Part shown: piece after piece, positions 29,249 through 37,727 of the stretch
How positions within the stretch are numbered: position 1 is the stretch's first letter
How the letters are laid out: the number at the start of each line of letters is the position of its first letter
Origin: Psychromarinibacter sediminicola
Lineage (GTDB): Bacteria; Pseudomonadota; Alphaproteobacteria; Rhodobacterales; Rhodobacteraceae
Direction: 5' to 3'
Length of the DNA stretch: 64,000 nt
Assembly: GCF_029168335.1 (NCBI RefSeq)
Contig: NZ_JARGYC010000006.1
Location: forward strand, 41,813-105,812
The notes under the pieces: generated by a model
The model's input: only the letters and a program-made list of their open reading frames with translations
The model's database searches: none
What the model was told of the DNA's origin: nothing
Program-made: the position numbers and the translations under genes

Positions 29249-29908
29249 TCAAAGCGTCGCCCCGAACGCCTGCAGGTTCTCCCGCGTGCCCAGAAGCAGC
29301 AGGCGGTCGTCCTCCGCCAGCTCGCAGTCCATGTGCCGATCGCCGACGAACTTCGACCCGCGCATGACCCCGACGCAGCGCAGCTCGTGGCCCTCCAGCA
29401 ACTCCAGCTCCGCCAGCCGCTTGCCCTGCAGCGCCTCGGGGACGAAGAAATTCACCACGTGATAGCCATTGCCGACGCTCACGTAGTCCCGGACCAGCGG
29501 GTTGTGCATGACCTGCGCGATGTGCAGGCCCATCTCCTCCTCGGGATGCACCACGCGGTCGGCGCCCAGCTTGGACAGGATGCGGTGGTGCATCTTGCTG
29601 TCCGCCTTGGCCAGGATGCGCGGCACGCCCAGGAGCTTGGCGTTCATCAGCGCCAGCACGCTGGCCTCCATCGGCTCGCCCACCGCGACGATCACCACGT
29701 CGCATTCGCCGATCCCCGCCTCGCGCAGCGCCTCCGCGTCGCGCCCGTCGCCGATCAGCGCGCGGGTCAGCGTCTCCACCATCGCGTCGACCGCCTTGCC
29801 GTCGACGTCGACGCCGATCACGTCATCGCCGAACCGCGCCAGCTCGCCCGCCACGGCGCGGCCGAAATTGCCCAGCCCGATGATCCCGAAGGTCCGCCGC
29901 TTCGCCAT
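29249..29908 (-). CDS. ktrA: Potassium uptake regulatory subunit KtrA/TrkA family
   Basis: A 219-residue protein with one RCK_N Rossmann domain (IIGLGNFGRAVAGEL at 9-23, acidic VIGVDVD at the end of strand 2) and one RCK_C domain (about 135-219). The single N+C arrangement is that of KtrA rather than the doubled E. coli TrkA. It binds nucleotides and gates the KtrB channel, whose gene follows immediately. Confidence 0.93.
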   Translation of the reverse strand: MAKRRTFGIIGLGNFGRAVAGELARFGDDVIGVDVDGKAVDAMVETLTRALIGDGRDAEALREAGIGECDVVIVAVGEPMEASVLALMNAKLLGVPRILAKADSKMHHRILSKLGADRVVHPEEEMGLHIAQVMHNPLVRDYVSVGNGYHVVNFFVPEALQGKRLAELELLEGHELRCVGVMRGSKFVGDRHMDCELAEDDRLLLLGTRENLQAFGATL

Positions 29909-30022
29909 CCGCGCATCCTTTCAGAAGGTGTCACGCATTCGAACTACGCGCCGCGCGCGGAATCAAGACCACCGGCGTGAAGAGGGTCCGGAACGGGACC
30001 GATGAACGCCCGCTGGTCCGGC

Positions 30023-31024
30023 CTACCCCGACAACCCCGAAAACAGCCCCGTCAGCGCCCGCTGCACCAGCCGCGCGACCGACGGTTTCCGCGCCGCGCG
30101 GAACGGCATCGGCCGGCAGACCTCCATCGCCGCCACGCCGACCCGCGCCGTCAGCGCGCCGTTCACGATCCCCTCGCCGAACCGCCGCGAGATCTTCGAC
30201 AGCACGTGCCCCCCGGTCACCGAGCCGATCAGGTCGTCGCCCACCGCGACGGCGCCGGTCGCCACCAGATGCGTCATCACCGACCGCGTCAGCCGCCAGC
30301 TGCCCAGCGTCCCCGCGCGGCCGCCATAGACTTCCGCCACCCGCCGGATCATCCGCAGGTTCGCCGTCAGCGCCGTGATCACGTCCGCCAGCGCCAGCGG
30401 CACGATGGCCGTCACCGTCGCCACCTGCCGCGCCGCCGCCTCGACCTCCTGCCGGGCCATGTCATCCAGCGGCTGCAGCAGCTCCATCTCCGCCAGCGCC
30501 AACAGCCCGTCGGCATCGAACACGTCGCCCTTGCGCTCGGCCAGCCGCGTGCGGCCCCACTCCAGTTCCGGCCGCTGCGCATAAAGGTCCGACAGCCGCG
30601 CCGTCACGTCCCGCGCCTTGGCCAGATCCGCCTCGACGATCGCCGCGTCGGAGGCGCGGTGCAGCGCGTCCAGCCGCCCCAGCCGCGCATAGGCGGCCCA
30701 TTCCTTCACCGCGATGGCCAGCAGCACCAGCACGAACAGCACCACCAGCACCACCGCGATCAGCCCCAGCACCGGATTGCGGTCCAGAAGCCCCATCACG
30801 AAGTCCCAGGCCGCCACCGACACCACGAAGCCCACCAGCGCCAGCAGCAGCCGCCAGAACCAGCGCGCCAGCGGCGAGGGCCGCCGCGCCGCCAGCGCCG
30901 CCACCTTCTGCATCGCCGCCGCGTCGGGCAGTTCGGGCGCGTCCACCACCGGCGGCGCCTCCGCCGGAGAGACGCCCGAGGGCTCGTCCATCTCGATCAG
31001 CACCGGTCCGCGCTTGTCGTTCAT
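30023..31024 (-). CDS. YcjF-like membrane protein (TIGR01620/DUF697)
   Basis: A 333-residue protein with a hydrophilic N-terminus, two adjacent transmembrane helices (about 55-75 and 84-105) and a DUF697-type C-terminal half containing VVTAIVPLALADVITALTANLRMIRRVAEVYGG-like sequence. The ATG at 31024 overlaps the GNAT gene stop in ATGA. It forms a three-gene operon with a YcjX GTPase homologue; the E. coli pair ycjX-ycjF belongs to the heat and phage-shock responses. Function is not established. Confidence 0.87.
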   Translation of the reverse strand: MNDKRGPVLIEMDEPSGVSPAEAPPVVDAPELPDAAAMQKVAALAARRPSPLARWFWRLLLALVGFVVSVAAWDFVMGLLDRNPVLGLIAVVLVVLFVLVLLAIAVKEWAAYARLGRLDALHRASDAAIVEADLAKARDVTARLSDLYAQRPELEWGRTRLAERKGDVFDADGLLALAEMELLQPLDDMARQEVEAAARQVATVTAIVPLALADVITALTANLRMIRRVAEVYGGRAGTLGSWRLTRSVMTHLVATGAVAVGDDLIGSVTGGHVLSKISRRFGEGIVNGALTARVGVAAMEVCRPMPFRAARKPSVARLVQRALTGLFSGLSG

Positions 31025-31467
31025 CTTCCGCCCTCCGGCCGCTCCCACACCAGCCGCACGTCCGGCAGCTTCTCGTCGTTCTCGGCGCCGTCGGTGAATT
31101 CTACCTCGGCAAAGCCGTGCCGCGCATAAAACCGCCGCGCGTCCAGGTTCGCCTGAAAGCACCAAAGCTCCAGCCGTCCCGTCCGCGCCTTGGCCGCCTC
31201 CAGCAGCCGCGCGCCGACGCCCTGCCCCCGCGCCCGCGGCGCGACATAGAGCGAATGCACCCAGCCCCCGTCGCGCGCCAGAAAGCCCTGCGCGCCGCGC
31301 CAGTCCCGCGCCGCCGTCACCTCGAACCGGTCGATCAGCATCGCCACATGCGCCCGGTCCTCCTCGGCGTCGTGCAGTTTCGGCATCCACACCGTCTCCT
31401 GCACCCAGCCGCCCAGGATGCCCGCCAGCCGCGGCACGTCGCGGCGTCGTGCCGGCCGCAGCCTCAC
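31021..31467 (-). CDS. GNAT family N-acetyltransferase
   Basis: A 148-residue acetyltransferase. The acetyl-CoA loop is SLYVAPRARGQGVGARLLE at about 84-102 and the later FYARHGFAEVEF is the usual motif B. The start is GTG at 31467, overlapping the ycjX stop; the long open frame upstream is out-of-frame ycjX. It is placed between ycjX and ycjF homologues with overlaps on both sides. The substrate is unknown. Confidence 0.87.
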   Translation of the reverse strand: MRLRPARRRDVPRLAGILGGWVQETVWMPKLHDAEEDRAHVAMLIDRFEVTAARDWRGAQGFLARDGGWVHSLYVAPRARGQGVGARLLEAAKARTGRLELWCFQANLDARRFYARHGFAEVEFTDGAENDEKLPDVRLVWERPEGGR

Positions 31468-32879
31468 AGCCGGTCCCCGATCAGGAACTGCGCCGCCTTG
31501 TCGAGCCGGATATGCGGCGGCCCCTCGCCCGGCTTCAGCCGCAGCCTGGCCGGCGCGAAGCGCATCACCTGATAATCGTCGTCGAGCCATGCCTCGGCCC
31601 CCTGCCGCGCCGGGCCCAAAAGGCGCTGCGGATCCTCCGGCAGCTCGCCCGGGTAGAACGCCGCCTGCCGGCCGCCGTCCAGCAGCGTGCCCCGCACGCA
31701 GTCCAGCTCGCGCCCGCCATGGCTCAGCGTCTCCTCCACCGTCGCCCGCAGCGCCGCGACCGCCATCGCCTCGGTGCGCGCGCCCGCGAAATCCGCCCGG
31801 TTCCGCGCCTCGCGCAGCATCGCCTCCATGATCGCCGTCAGCCGCCCGTGCTGGCGGTGGTGCAGGTGGTCGGCCTTGGTCGCCGCGAACAGGATCTTCT
31901 CCACCCGCCGCCCGAGGAACAGCCGAGACAGGAAGGCATTCCGCCCCGGCCGGAAGGCGCCCAGGATATCCGCCATCGCCCGCCGCAGATCCTCCATCGC
32001 CGGCGGCCCGGAATGGATCGCCCCCAGCGCATCGACCAGCACGATCTGCCGGTCGATCCGGCTGAAATGGTCGCGGAAGAACGGCTTGACCACGCGGGCC
32101 TTGTACGCCTCGTAGCGCCGCTCCATCTCGCGCCACAGGCTGCCGCGCCCGGTCCGCTCCGGCTCGGGGATCGGCGCGAAGGTCAGCACCGGGCTGCCCT
32201 CCATCTCGCCGGGCAGCAGGAAGCGACCCGGCGTGCAGTCCGAATACCCCGCCTCCCGCGCGTCCCGCAGATAGGCCGCGAACTCCCGCGACAGCCCCCG
32301 TGCGGTGCCCTCGTCGAACCTGGCCGCCCCGTCCACCGCCTCCAGCGCCGCGCGGTAGCCGTCCGCCTCCGCGCGCCCCTCCAGCCGCGCGAAGACCTTC
32401 GCGACCCATTCGGCATAGGACAGGTCCAGAAGCTCCAGATCCAGAAGCCACTCGCCCGGGTAATCCACGATATCCAGATGCACCGTCCGGGGCCCCTGCA
32501 GCCCGGCCAGCAGCCCCGCCGGCCGCACCCGCAAGGACAGCCGCAGCTGGCTCACCGCCCGCGTCGATTCCGGCCAGTGCGGCGCGTCCGAGGTCAGCGC
32601 CGCCAGATGCGTCTCGTAATCGAAGCGCGGCACCGTGTCGTCCGGCTGCGGCTGAAGGTACGCGGTCAGGATGCGCCCCTCGGCGGCGGCGGCCAGCTGC
32701 GGCATCCGCCCCCGGTCCAACAGGTTCGCGACGAGCGACGTGATGAACACGGTCTTGCCCGCCCGGCTCAGCCCGGTCACGCCCAGCCGGATCACCGGCT
32801 CGAAGAACGCCCCGCTGACCGCGCCGCCGACATTCTCCACGCTGCGGCTCAGCCCGTCTGCGATGTCACCCAGTCCCAA
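31464..32879 (-). CDS. YcjX-like GTPase (DUF463)
   Basis: A 471-residue P-loop protein. Walker A is GLSRAGKT at about 36-43, and HLDIVDYPGEWLLDL acts as the Walker B/switch region; FAATKADHLHHRQH provides the TKAD base-recognition motif. These are signatures of the YcjX family, a stress-related GTPase of the inner-membrane face. It is the first gene of the ycjX-GNAT-ycjF operon. Confidence 0.93.
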   Translation of the reverse strand: MGLGDIADGLSRSVENVGGAVSGAFFEPVIRLGVTGLSRAGKTVFITSLVANLLDRGRMPQLAAAAEGRILTAYLQPQPDDTVPRFDYETHLAALTSDAPHWPESTRAVSQLRLSLRVRPAGLLAGLQGPRTVHLDIVDYPGEWLLDLELLDLSYAEWVAKVFARLEGRAEADGYRAALEAVDGAARFDEGTARGLSREFAAYLRDAREAGYSDCTPGRFLLPGEMEGSPVLTFAPIPEPERTGRGSLWREMERRYEAYKARVVKPFFRDHFSRIDRQIVLVDALGAIHSGPPAMEDLRRAMADILGAFRPGRNAFLSRLFLGRRVEKILFAATKADHLHHRQHGRLTAIMEAMLREARNRADFAGARTEAMAVAALRATVEETLSHGGRELDCVRGTLLDGGRQAAFYPGELPEDPQRLLGPARQGAEAWLDDDYQVMRFAPARLRLKPGEGPPHIRLDKAAQFLIGDRL

Positions 32880-33091
32880 TGGCTGCTCCCTGCCTCGCCC
32901 GGGCCCAAGATAGGCTGCGCCGCCGCGCCCCGCCAGTGGGCCCCGTCACGCCGCGGCCCGAACCGGTCCGCCCACAGGCACGACGTCCAACAAAAGCGAC
33001 GCGCCGACACAAGCGGACTCCCCCGCAGGCGAAGCCGAGGAGGAGAGGAAAACAGTGCCGAGGCGCAGCCGAGGCCCCGCTTGCCGGCGTC

Positions 33092-34003
33092 TCAGACCTT
33101 CGTCGCCACCGAGGGCGGCGTCACCGCCCGCCGCTTCAGAACGGCCTCGCGCCAGGTGATGAAGCTCACCGCCCCCACCACCAGCGTGCCGCCCAGCAAG
33201 ACCCAGCCGTCCACCGGCTCGGAAAACACCAGCGCGCCGAGCAGCACCGACCACACCAGCTGCAGGAAGGTCACCGGCTGGGTCACCGCCAGCGGCGCGG
33301 CGCGGAAGGCCAGCGTCATCGTAAAATGCCCGCCCGTCGCGAAGGCCGCCACCAGGAACAGCCAGCCCAGCTGTGACCAGGTGGGCCAGACCCAGACGGC
33401 GATGGCGAAGGGCGCCAGCACGATGGTCACCACCAGCGACAGCCAGGCCACCACCACCCCCGGCGCCACCCGGTCCGCCATGATCTTCGCGATCAGGTAG
33501 GAGCCCGAGAAGACCACCGCGTTCGCCAGCATCGCGACATGCCCCGGCGACAGCTCGCGCACCCCCGGCCGCAGGATGATCAGCGCCCCGATCAGCGCCA
33601 CGACCACCGCCGCGATCCGCCGCGCCGCCAGCCGCTCGCCCAGGAAGACCACCGCGCCGATGGTCACGAAGACCGGGTTGATGTAGCCCAGCGAGGTGAC
33701 CTCGGCGATCGGGATCTGCGTCATCGCGTAGAACCACAGCATCACCCCGAAGGCGTGCAGCGTGCCCCGCAGCCCGAACAGGCCCAGCGCCTTGCGGTCC
33801 AGCCCGGCCCGCATCATCGCCGGGAAAATCGGGATCAGAAAGACCAGCCCCATCGCATAGCGCAGGAATGCCGTCTCCGGCGCCGGCAGCGCCGCGCCCA
33901 CGTATTTCACCAGCGCCGTGACGGCGATGAACTGCGCGCCGGTCAGCAGCATCCAGAGGACGCCGGCCAGCGGCCGGGCGGTGGGGGTCAGGGGCGAATC
34001 CAT
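33092..34003 (-). CDS. DMT superfamily (EamA) transporter
   Basis: A 303-residue membrane protein with about ten hydrophobic helices in two EamA halves. Typical segments are the first-half TSLGYINPVFVTIGAVVFLGE, whose equivalent in the second half is QPVTFLQLVWSVLLGALVFSE. The ATG at 34003 is preferred to a frame that begins 13 residues earlier. Such proteins export small metabolites; the substrate is unknown. It stands alone, followed by a gene-free 212 bases. Confidence 0.9.
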   Translation of the reverse strand: MDSPLTPTARPLAGVLWMLLTGAQFIAVTALVKYVGAALPAPETAFLRYAMGLVFLIPIFPAMMRAGLDRKALGLFGLRGTLHAFGVMLWFYAMTQIPIAEVTSLGYINPVFVTIGAVVFLGERLAARRIAAVVVALIGALIILRPGVRELSPGHVAMLANAVVFSGSYLIAKIMADRVAPGVVVAWLSLVVTIVLAPFAIAVWVWPTWSQLGWLFLVAAFATGGHFTMTLAFRAAPLAVTQPVTFLQLVWSVLLGALVFSEPVDGWVLLGGTLVVGAVSFITWREAVLKRRAVTPPSVATKV

Positions 34004-34067
34004 GCTGCGGGCATGTATTTCGGAAACGCGGCCGGACCACAAGGGACCACAAGGAACCGCATTGGGA

Positions 34068-34673
34068 TCAGGGGAAGACCACGAGCTTTGCCGCGATGGC
34101 CCACATCGTCGCGCCGACCACGGCCTCCAGCACCCGCCAGGCGGCCGGCCGGGCGAAGAGCGGCCGCAACAGCCGCGCGCCGTAGCCCAGCGCGAAGAAG
34201 AACACGAAGGACGCCGTCACGGCCCCAAGCCCGAAGACCGGCCGCGCCTCGGCATACTGGGTCGAGACCGAGCCCAGCAGCACCACGGTGTCCAGGTAGA
34301 CATGCGGGTTCAGCCAGGTCAGCGCCAGGCAGGTCGCCAGCGCCGCCGCCAGCGACGCCGCGCCCGCGCGCGCCGGCTCCAGCGCCTCGGCCGGCCCCGC
34401 CGCGCGGCGGAACGACAACGCCCCGTAGGCCAAGAGGAACGCCGCCCCGCCCCAGCGCATCGCCGGCGCGATCCCCGGCAGCGCCGCCTCGACCGCCGCG
34501 AAGGCGGCCACGCCGAGGGTGATCAGCACCGCATCCGACAGCGCGCAGGCCAGGCAGACCGCGAAGACATGCGCCCCGCGCAGCCCCTGCCGCAGGACAA
34601 AGGCGTTCTGCGCCCCGATCGCCAGGATCAGCGAAAAGCCGAGCGCGAAGCCGTCGAGAAAGGCCGCGACCAC
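34068..34673 (-). CDS. LysE/ArgO family amino acid exporter
   Basis: A 201-residue membrane protein with about six helices. The N-terminal GFALGFSLILAIGAQNAFVLRQG is the ArgO/LysE signature, with the conserved LTWLNPHVYLDTVVLLGS in the centre. It exports basic amino acids such as arginine in related bacteria. It follows a small secreted-protein gene after seven bases, which suggests co-transcription, although the proteins have no obvious link. Confidence 0.92.
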   Translation of the reverse strand: MVAAFLDGFALGFSLILAIGAQNAFVLRQGLRGAHVFAVCLACALSDAVLITLGVAAFAAVEAALPGIAPAMRWGGAAFLLAYGALSFRRAAGPAEALEPARAGAASLAAALATCLALTWLNPHVYLDTVVLLGSVSTQYAEARPVFGLGAVTASFVFFFALGYGARLLRPLFARPAAWRVLEAVVGATMWAIAAKLVVFP

Positions 34674-34680
34674 CGCGCGC

Positions 34681-35130
34681 TCAGGACAGTTCGATCACGT
34701 CGGTGCCATAGCTCATCTCCACGACGACGCGATCGTCGTACCACTGCCAGTCCGCCGGCTCGCAATCCTCCGAATAGACCGGCATGCCCAGCGTCTCGCC
34801 CGTCCGCAGGTCGACGACGGCGTTGCGCACGATGGTCACGAGGTAGGAGGTCCCCGGATCGCCCGAGAAATACTGCAGCACCCCCACGCGCCCGCCGTAG
34901 CGGGGCGGAGTCGCGAAATCCAGCACCCGCGGCGTCACCGGCGCGTCCAGGTCCAGCCGCACGCGCAGCCCGGGATATTCGGGGCTCGACGCATAGTAGT
35001 CGTAGTCCGGGGTCTGGAAGACCTCCCAGTTGCCCGCCTCCCAGCTCGGTGCGGGCAGGTCGCACTGCGCCCACGCGGCGCCGGCCGCCGCCACCAGCCC
35101 GGCCATCACCGGAAGGACCGTCATCCTCAT
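34681..35130 (-). CDS. Hypothetical secreted protein
   Basis: A 149-residue protein with a signal peptide (about 1-21, ending AWAQ). The mature part is beta-rich with many aromatic residues and two cysteines (Cys23 and one in SEDCEPADW), perhaps a disulfide. No family is recognised. ATG at 35130 is chosen because the signal peptide begins there. It lies seven bases ahead of the ArgO-like gene. Confidence 0.68.
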   Translation of the reverse strand: MRMTVLPVMAGLVAAAGAAWAQCDLPAPSWEAGNWEVFQTPDYDYYASSPEYPGLRVRLDLDAPVTPRVLDFATPPRYGGRVGVLQYFSGDPGTSYLVTIVRNAVVDLRTGETLGMPVYSEDCEPADWQWYDDRVVVEMSYGTDVIELS

Positions 35131-35216
35131 CGAAAAGCCTTTCCCTGAAAAAGAACGCCCCGGCCACTGCCGGGACGTCCACCCTAGGCCGGCGCGCTCG
35201 GCCGGGGCAAGAGGCG

Positions 35217-36326
35217 CTACTTCGCGTTGAACGGGATCGACCAGATGAAATCCATCGAGGCGTAGCCGTCCAGCATATGCGGCACCAGCTTGCCCGTGCC
35301 GATCTGCGCCTGGAAGCCGAAGAACTCCTTGTCCTCGGGCTGGAACGCGGCCGTGGCATGGCAGCTGTGGCAGGACGAGTTCCACCCGGTCCAGTCCGAC
35401 GCCGGCAGCGGCGACAGCTTGCCCGGTTGCAGCGGCAGGCCCGCGAAATCCTCCATCTTGGTGTTGCCCAGCACGATATGCGGGTTATCGGCATCCGAGA
35501 ACCGGATCTGCGTGCCGACCGAGCGGTAATTGCCCCAGACCGAGCCGCCCAGACCGGCCTGTTGCAGCAGCGCGTCGATCTCCGCCGCGCTCAGCGCATC
35601 CGGGTAGGTGACGAAGCCGATCGCGTTGTCCAGCCCCTCGTTGCCCTGGAACTCGAAGGTGGTCCAGAACCAGCTCGGCTCCTCCGAGGTGAACGGGTCC
35701 TCCGGCGTCGGCGCCATCTTGGCCATGATGTGCAGGCCCAGCAGGCTGAAGGTCTGGCCCGAGGACCCGTCGGTCCACTGATACGCGCCGTCGGTCGCGC
35801 CCGCGCCCCAGTCCGCCTTGATCTCGACCGACCCGATGGGCACGTCCACGCTGTTGCCCGCCGACAGATAGGCCGCGATCCCGTCCTTGGTGATCAGCCC
35901 GTTGTCGCGGATATAGTCGTAGGACAGCATGTTGCGCGTGCGCTCCTCGCCGGCCTTCTCCGGGAAGGTGTCGAACGGGTCCGCCGCCTGCTCGGCCTTG
36001 GTCACGTCCAGGTCCGGGATCGCCCGCACCTTGTCCTCCGTCCGGAACGCCGGCGCATTCGGGTCGAACGTGTCGTCGTTCGACGGCCAGAGTTCCCAGG
36101 TCGAGGCGGTCTTGTCCGCGTAGGGCACCGGCTGGTTGACGCGGGCAAAGAGCATCCAGGCGACTTCGGATTGGCCGGGGATGTCGTCGGCAAAGGCCAT
36201 CGCCTCGTATTCCGCTGCGAAATCGGCGTCGGACAGGGTCCACCAGTCCTGCGCGGCGGCGGAAAGCGGCAGCGCGGTCAGGCAGGCGGCGAGACTCAGC
36301 TCAAAGAGCGGCAATCGGGTGGACAT
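35217..36326 (-). CDS. Secreted monoheme cytochrome c-like protein
   Basis: A 369-residue exported protein with a signal peptide (about 1-25, ending AAAQ). A single heme-attachment motif CHSCH is at 319-323, close to the C-terminus, with a possible distal Met in PHMLDG. The 290 residues before it are soluble and without a recognised fold. ATG at 36326 has AGGAG seven bases upstream. It could be a periplasmic electron-transfer or dehydrogenase-associated protein; the partner is unknown. Confidence 0.75.
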   Translation of the reverse strand: MSTRLPLFELSLAACLTALPLSAAAQDWWTLSDADFAAEYEAMAFADDIPGQSEVAWMLFARVNQPVPYADKTASTWELWPSNDDTFDPNAPAFRTEDKVRAIPDLDVTKAEQAADPFDTFPEKAGEERTRNMLSYDYIRDNGLITKDGIAAYLSAGNSVDVPIGSVEIKADWGAGATDGAYQWTDGSSGQTFSLLGLHIMAKMAPTPEDPFTSEEPSWFWTTFEFQGNEGLDNAIGFVTYPDALSAAEIDALLQQAGLGGSVWGNYRSVGTQIRFSDADNPHIVLGNTKMEDFAGLPLQPGKLSPLPASDWTGWNSSCHSCHATAAFQPEDKEFFGFQAQIGTGKLVPHMLDGYASMDFIWSIPFNAK

Positions 36327-36589
36327 CGGGCGAACTCCTTTCACGAATAGCGCGAATCATCCCATCGGCTTCAACCGATAGTTGAATGCTAGAAGCGCCG
36401 AAGACCACCCGTCAACGACAGCCGCGACGGCAGCGACGCAGCCGGGTGGGCGGCCCGGGCCGGCCCGCGCGCTTGTGTCGTGTCGTGCGGAGACCACGCG
36501 ACGGAGCCAGAATATCTTCGTGAAATCAGATTTTTAGACGATTCTCCGGCTCACACCGTCAGTGACGTGTCGCACGGAACAGACGCAAG

Positions 36590-37048
36590 TCATTGGGAAG
36601 GAACGGGACTCCCGGCATCGCGTCGATCCCCGTCGCGCGGCGACGGGCCGGGATCGCATGGACGATCAAACCAGCTGCGGTTTCCGAGGGCTTCGTTGTC
36701 GAGGTTGCGCGAGGCGCAACGGGGCAGAAACGGCGCGGCCTTGGCTTCATACAAGAGACCGGGCCCGATCCAGTCGGTGTAGTAGCCGTTGCATCCATTT
36801 CCGTCGCTCAGCCCGCTGATCGCCATGGCGTGCGCGTAGTCCATCCGAACTCGGCTGTCGGTCTCGGCATCATAGAGCCCCGTTAATTCACGGTCTTTCG
36901 AGTGAACGAACACATAGCGGTCGTTGAAGCAGACGAACGCGACATCGCGCGACAGCGGGGTCCGGCCGGTCGTCGCGAACAGATCCCAGCGGGCGTAGCG
37001 GGTCCAGTCGAACTGTCGGCCCAACTGCATCCCGCTCGGCAAGGTCAC
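36590..37048 (-). CDS. Hypothetical protein in accessory patch
   Basis: A 152-residue frame from GTG at 37048, seven bases after a small membrane-protein gene. Composition is protein-like: FDWTRYARWDLF, RDVAFVCFNDRYVFVHSKDREL and GYYTDWIGPGLLYEA look like ordinary folded sequence, with four cysteines. The tail (last 20 residues) is low quality and may be damaged. No family is recognised. The local base composition is less GC-rich than the neighbours, and an IS remnant lies 340 bases upstream. Confidence 0.5.
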   Translation of the reverse strand: MTLPSGMQLGRQFDWTRYARWDLFATTGRTPLSRDVAFVCFNDRYVFVHSKDRELTGLYDAETDSRVRMDYAHAMAISGLSDGNGCNGYYTDWIGPGLLYEAKAAPFLPRCASRNLDNEALGNRSWFDRPCDPGPSPRDGDRRDAGSPVPSQ

Positions 37049-37054
37049 GGAGTC

Positions 37055-37174
37055 TTAGAAGCTCATCGCCCACCGAGTACCAGCAATCAACGCCCAGAGG
37101 AGGAACAACACGGTCAGACCCAGCAGAGTGTATCGGGCAAGCGACCCCGCAAGAGATCGCGCGCTCGATGTCAT
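37055..37174 (-). CDS. Small single-pass membrane protein
   Basis: A 39-residue protein with a short basic N-terminus (MTSSARSLAGSLAR) and one hydrophobic helix (about 15-34). ATG at 37174 overlaps the stop of the preceding 44-residue frame in ATGA. The frame is open further upstream, but that part would overlap the other ORF. Unknown function; probably the middle gene of a three-gene unit. Confidence 0.42.
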   Translation of the reverse strand: MTSSARSLAGSLARYTLLGLTVLFLLWALIAGTRWAMSF

Positions 37175-37305
37175 CGCCCATTCCGGGTGCGCCAGACATA
37201 CTGATCCGTGATCCCTGCCTGTTTCAGCGACAGGCGGATCGGTGTTCCCCCTGCGGAGATATTCGACGACGGCCGTCCGATAGCCTCGGTACAGGTGACG
37301 GTCAT
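37171..37305 (-). CDS. Small hypothetical protein
   Basis: A 44-residue frame, starting MTVTCTEAIGRP and ending RTRNGR. The segment TPIRLSLKQAGITDQYVWR looks like folded protein. The ATGA overlap with the next small gene suggests translational coupling. It is too short for a family call and may be the remains of a longer gene. Confidence 0.35.
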   Translation of the reverse strand: MTVTCTEAIGRPSSNISAGGTPIRLSLKQAGITDQYVWRTRNGR

Positions 37306-37383
37306 GAAAGATGGCCTCTGCGGTTGGCCGCAAGATCATCGACGATCAAACTAAAGATCACGTCAACCGACCTCCCGGCCCGC

Positions 37384-37560
37384 TCACGCCGAGGCGATCT
37401 GCGCCGCCCCCGCCCGCTCCGTCGCAACGGGGCTGGGATTGACGGTCCACGCGCCGATCATCCCGACGACGAGCAGGCACAGCGTCTCTAGCCGGCTCCC
37501 GCCGAGCGCCACATGCGGCGATAGCTGTTGCCGGAGGCCAGTGAGTGCGGCCTGAGACAT
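37384..37560 (-). pseudogene. IS4-family transposase, N-terminal remnant
   Basis: A 58-codon frame from ATG at 37560 (MSQAALTGLRQQL) with LETLCLLVVGMIGAWTVN, the start of a transposase type common in Rhodobacterales. Homologues continue for hundreds of residues, but here the frame ends after ERAGAAQIASA and the rest is gone. The DDE catalytic core is missing, so it is inactive. It marks an old insertion next to the three unknown small genes. Confidence 0.7.
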
Positions 37561-37639
37561 CCGACGGACCCTGTTTGCAGACAGGAATCCGCCATCAGAT
37601 CACCCTTCGCCGCCCTCAGCCTGGGTTTGCGTCGTGCCG

Positions 37640-37653
37640 CATGGACGTCCATG
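37640..37653. repeat. 14-base perfect palindrome
   Basis: CATGGACGTCCATG reads the same on both strands. It lies in the gene-free stretch between the IS remnant and yebC, 19 bases before a second inverted repeat. It may be a protein-binding site. Confidence 0.35.
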
Positions 37654-37658
37654 GACGT

Positions 37659-37676
37659 GTTACCGCTATCTGTAAC
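37659..37676. promoter_or_regulatory. Orphan inverted repeat, operator-like
   Basis: GTTAC-N8-GTAAC (TGTTACCGCTATCTGTAACG) resembles the TGTTA...TAACA operators of LacI-family regulators. No sugar operon or LacI gene adjoins it, so it may be left from a gene cluster disrupted near the IS remnant. Confidence 0.25.
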
Positions 37677-37692
37677 GATTTCAGAGAGTTGA

Positions 37693-37704
37693 CCCCCCCC
37701 CCCC
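37693..37704. repeat. Homopolymer run of 12 C
   Basis: Twelve consecutive C bases lie 24 bases beyond the yebC stop. Such tracts can slip during replication, but this one is not inside a reading frame or an evident promoter. Its exact length could also be a sequencing artefact. Confidence 0.7.
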
Positions 37705-37727
37705 GTCCAACCTCGGACACCCCGAAA

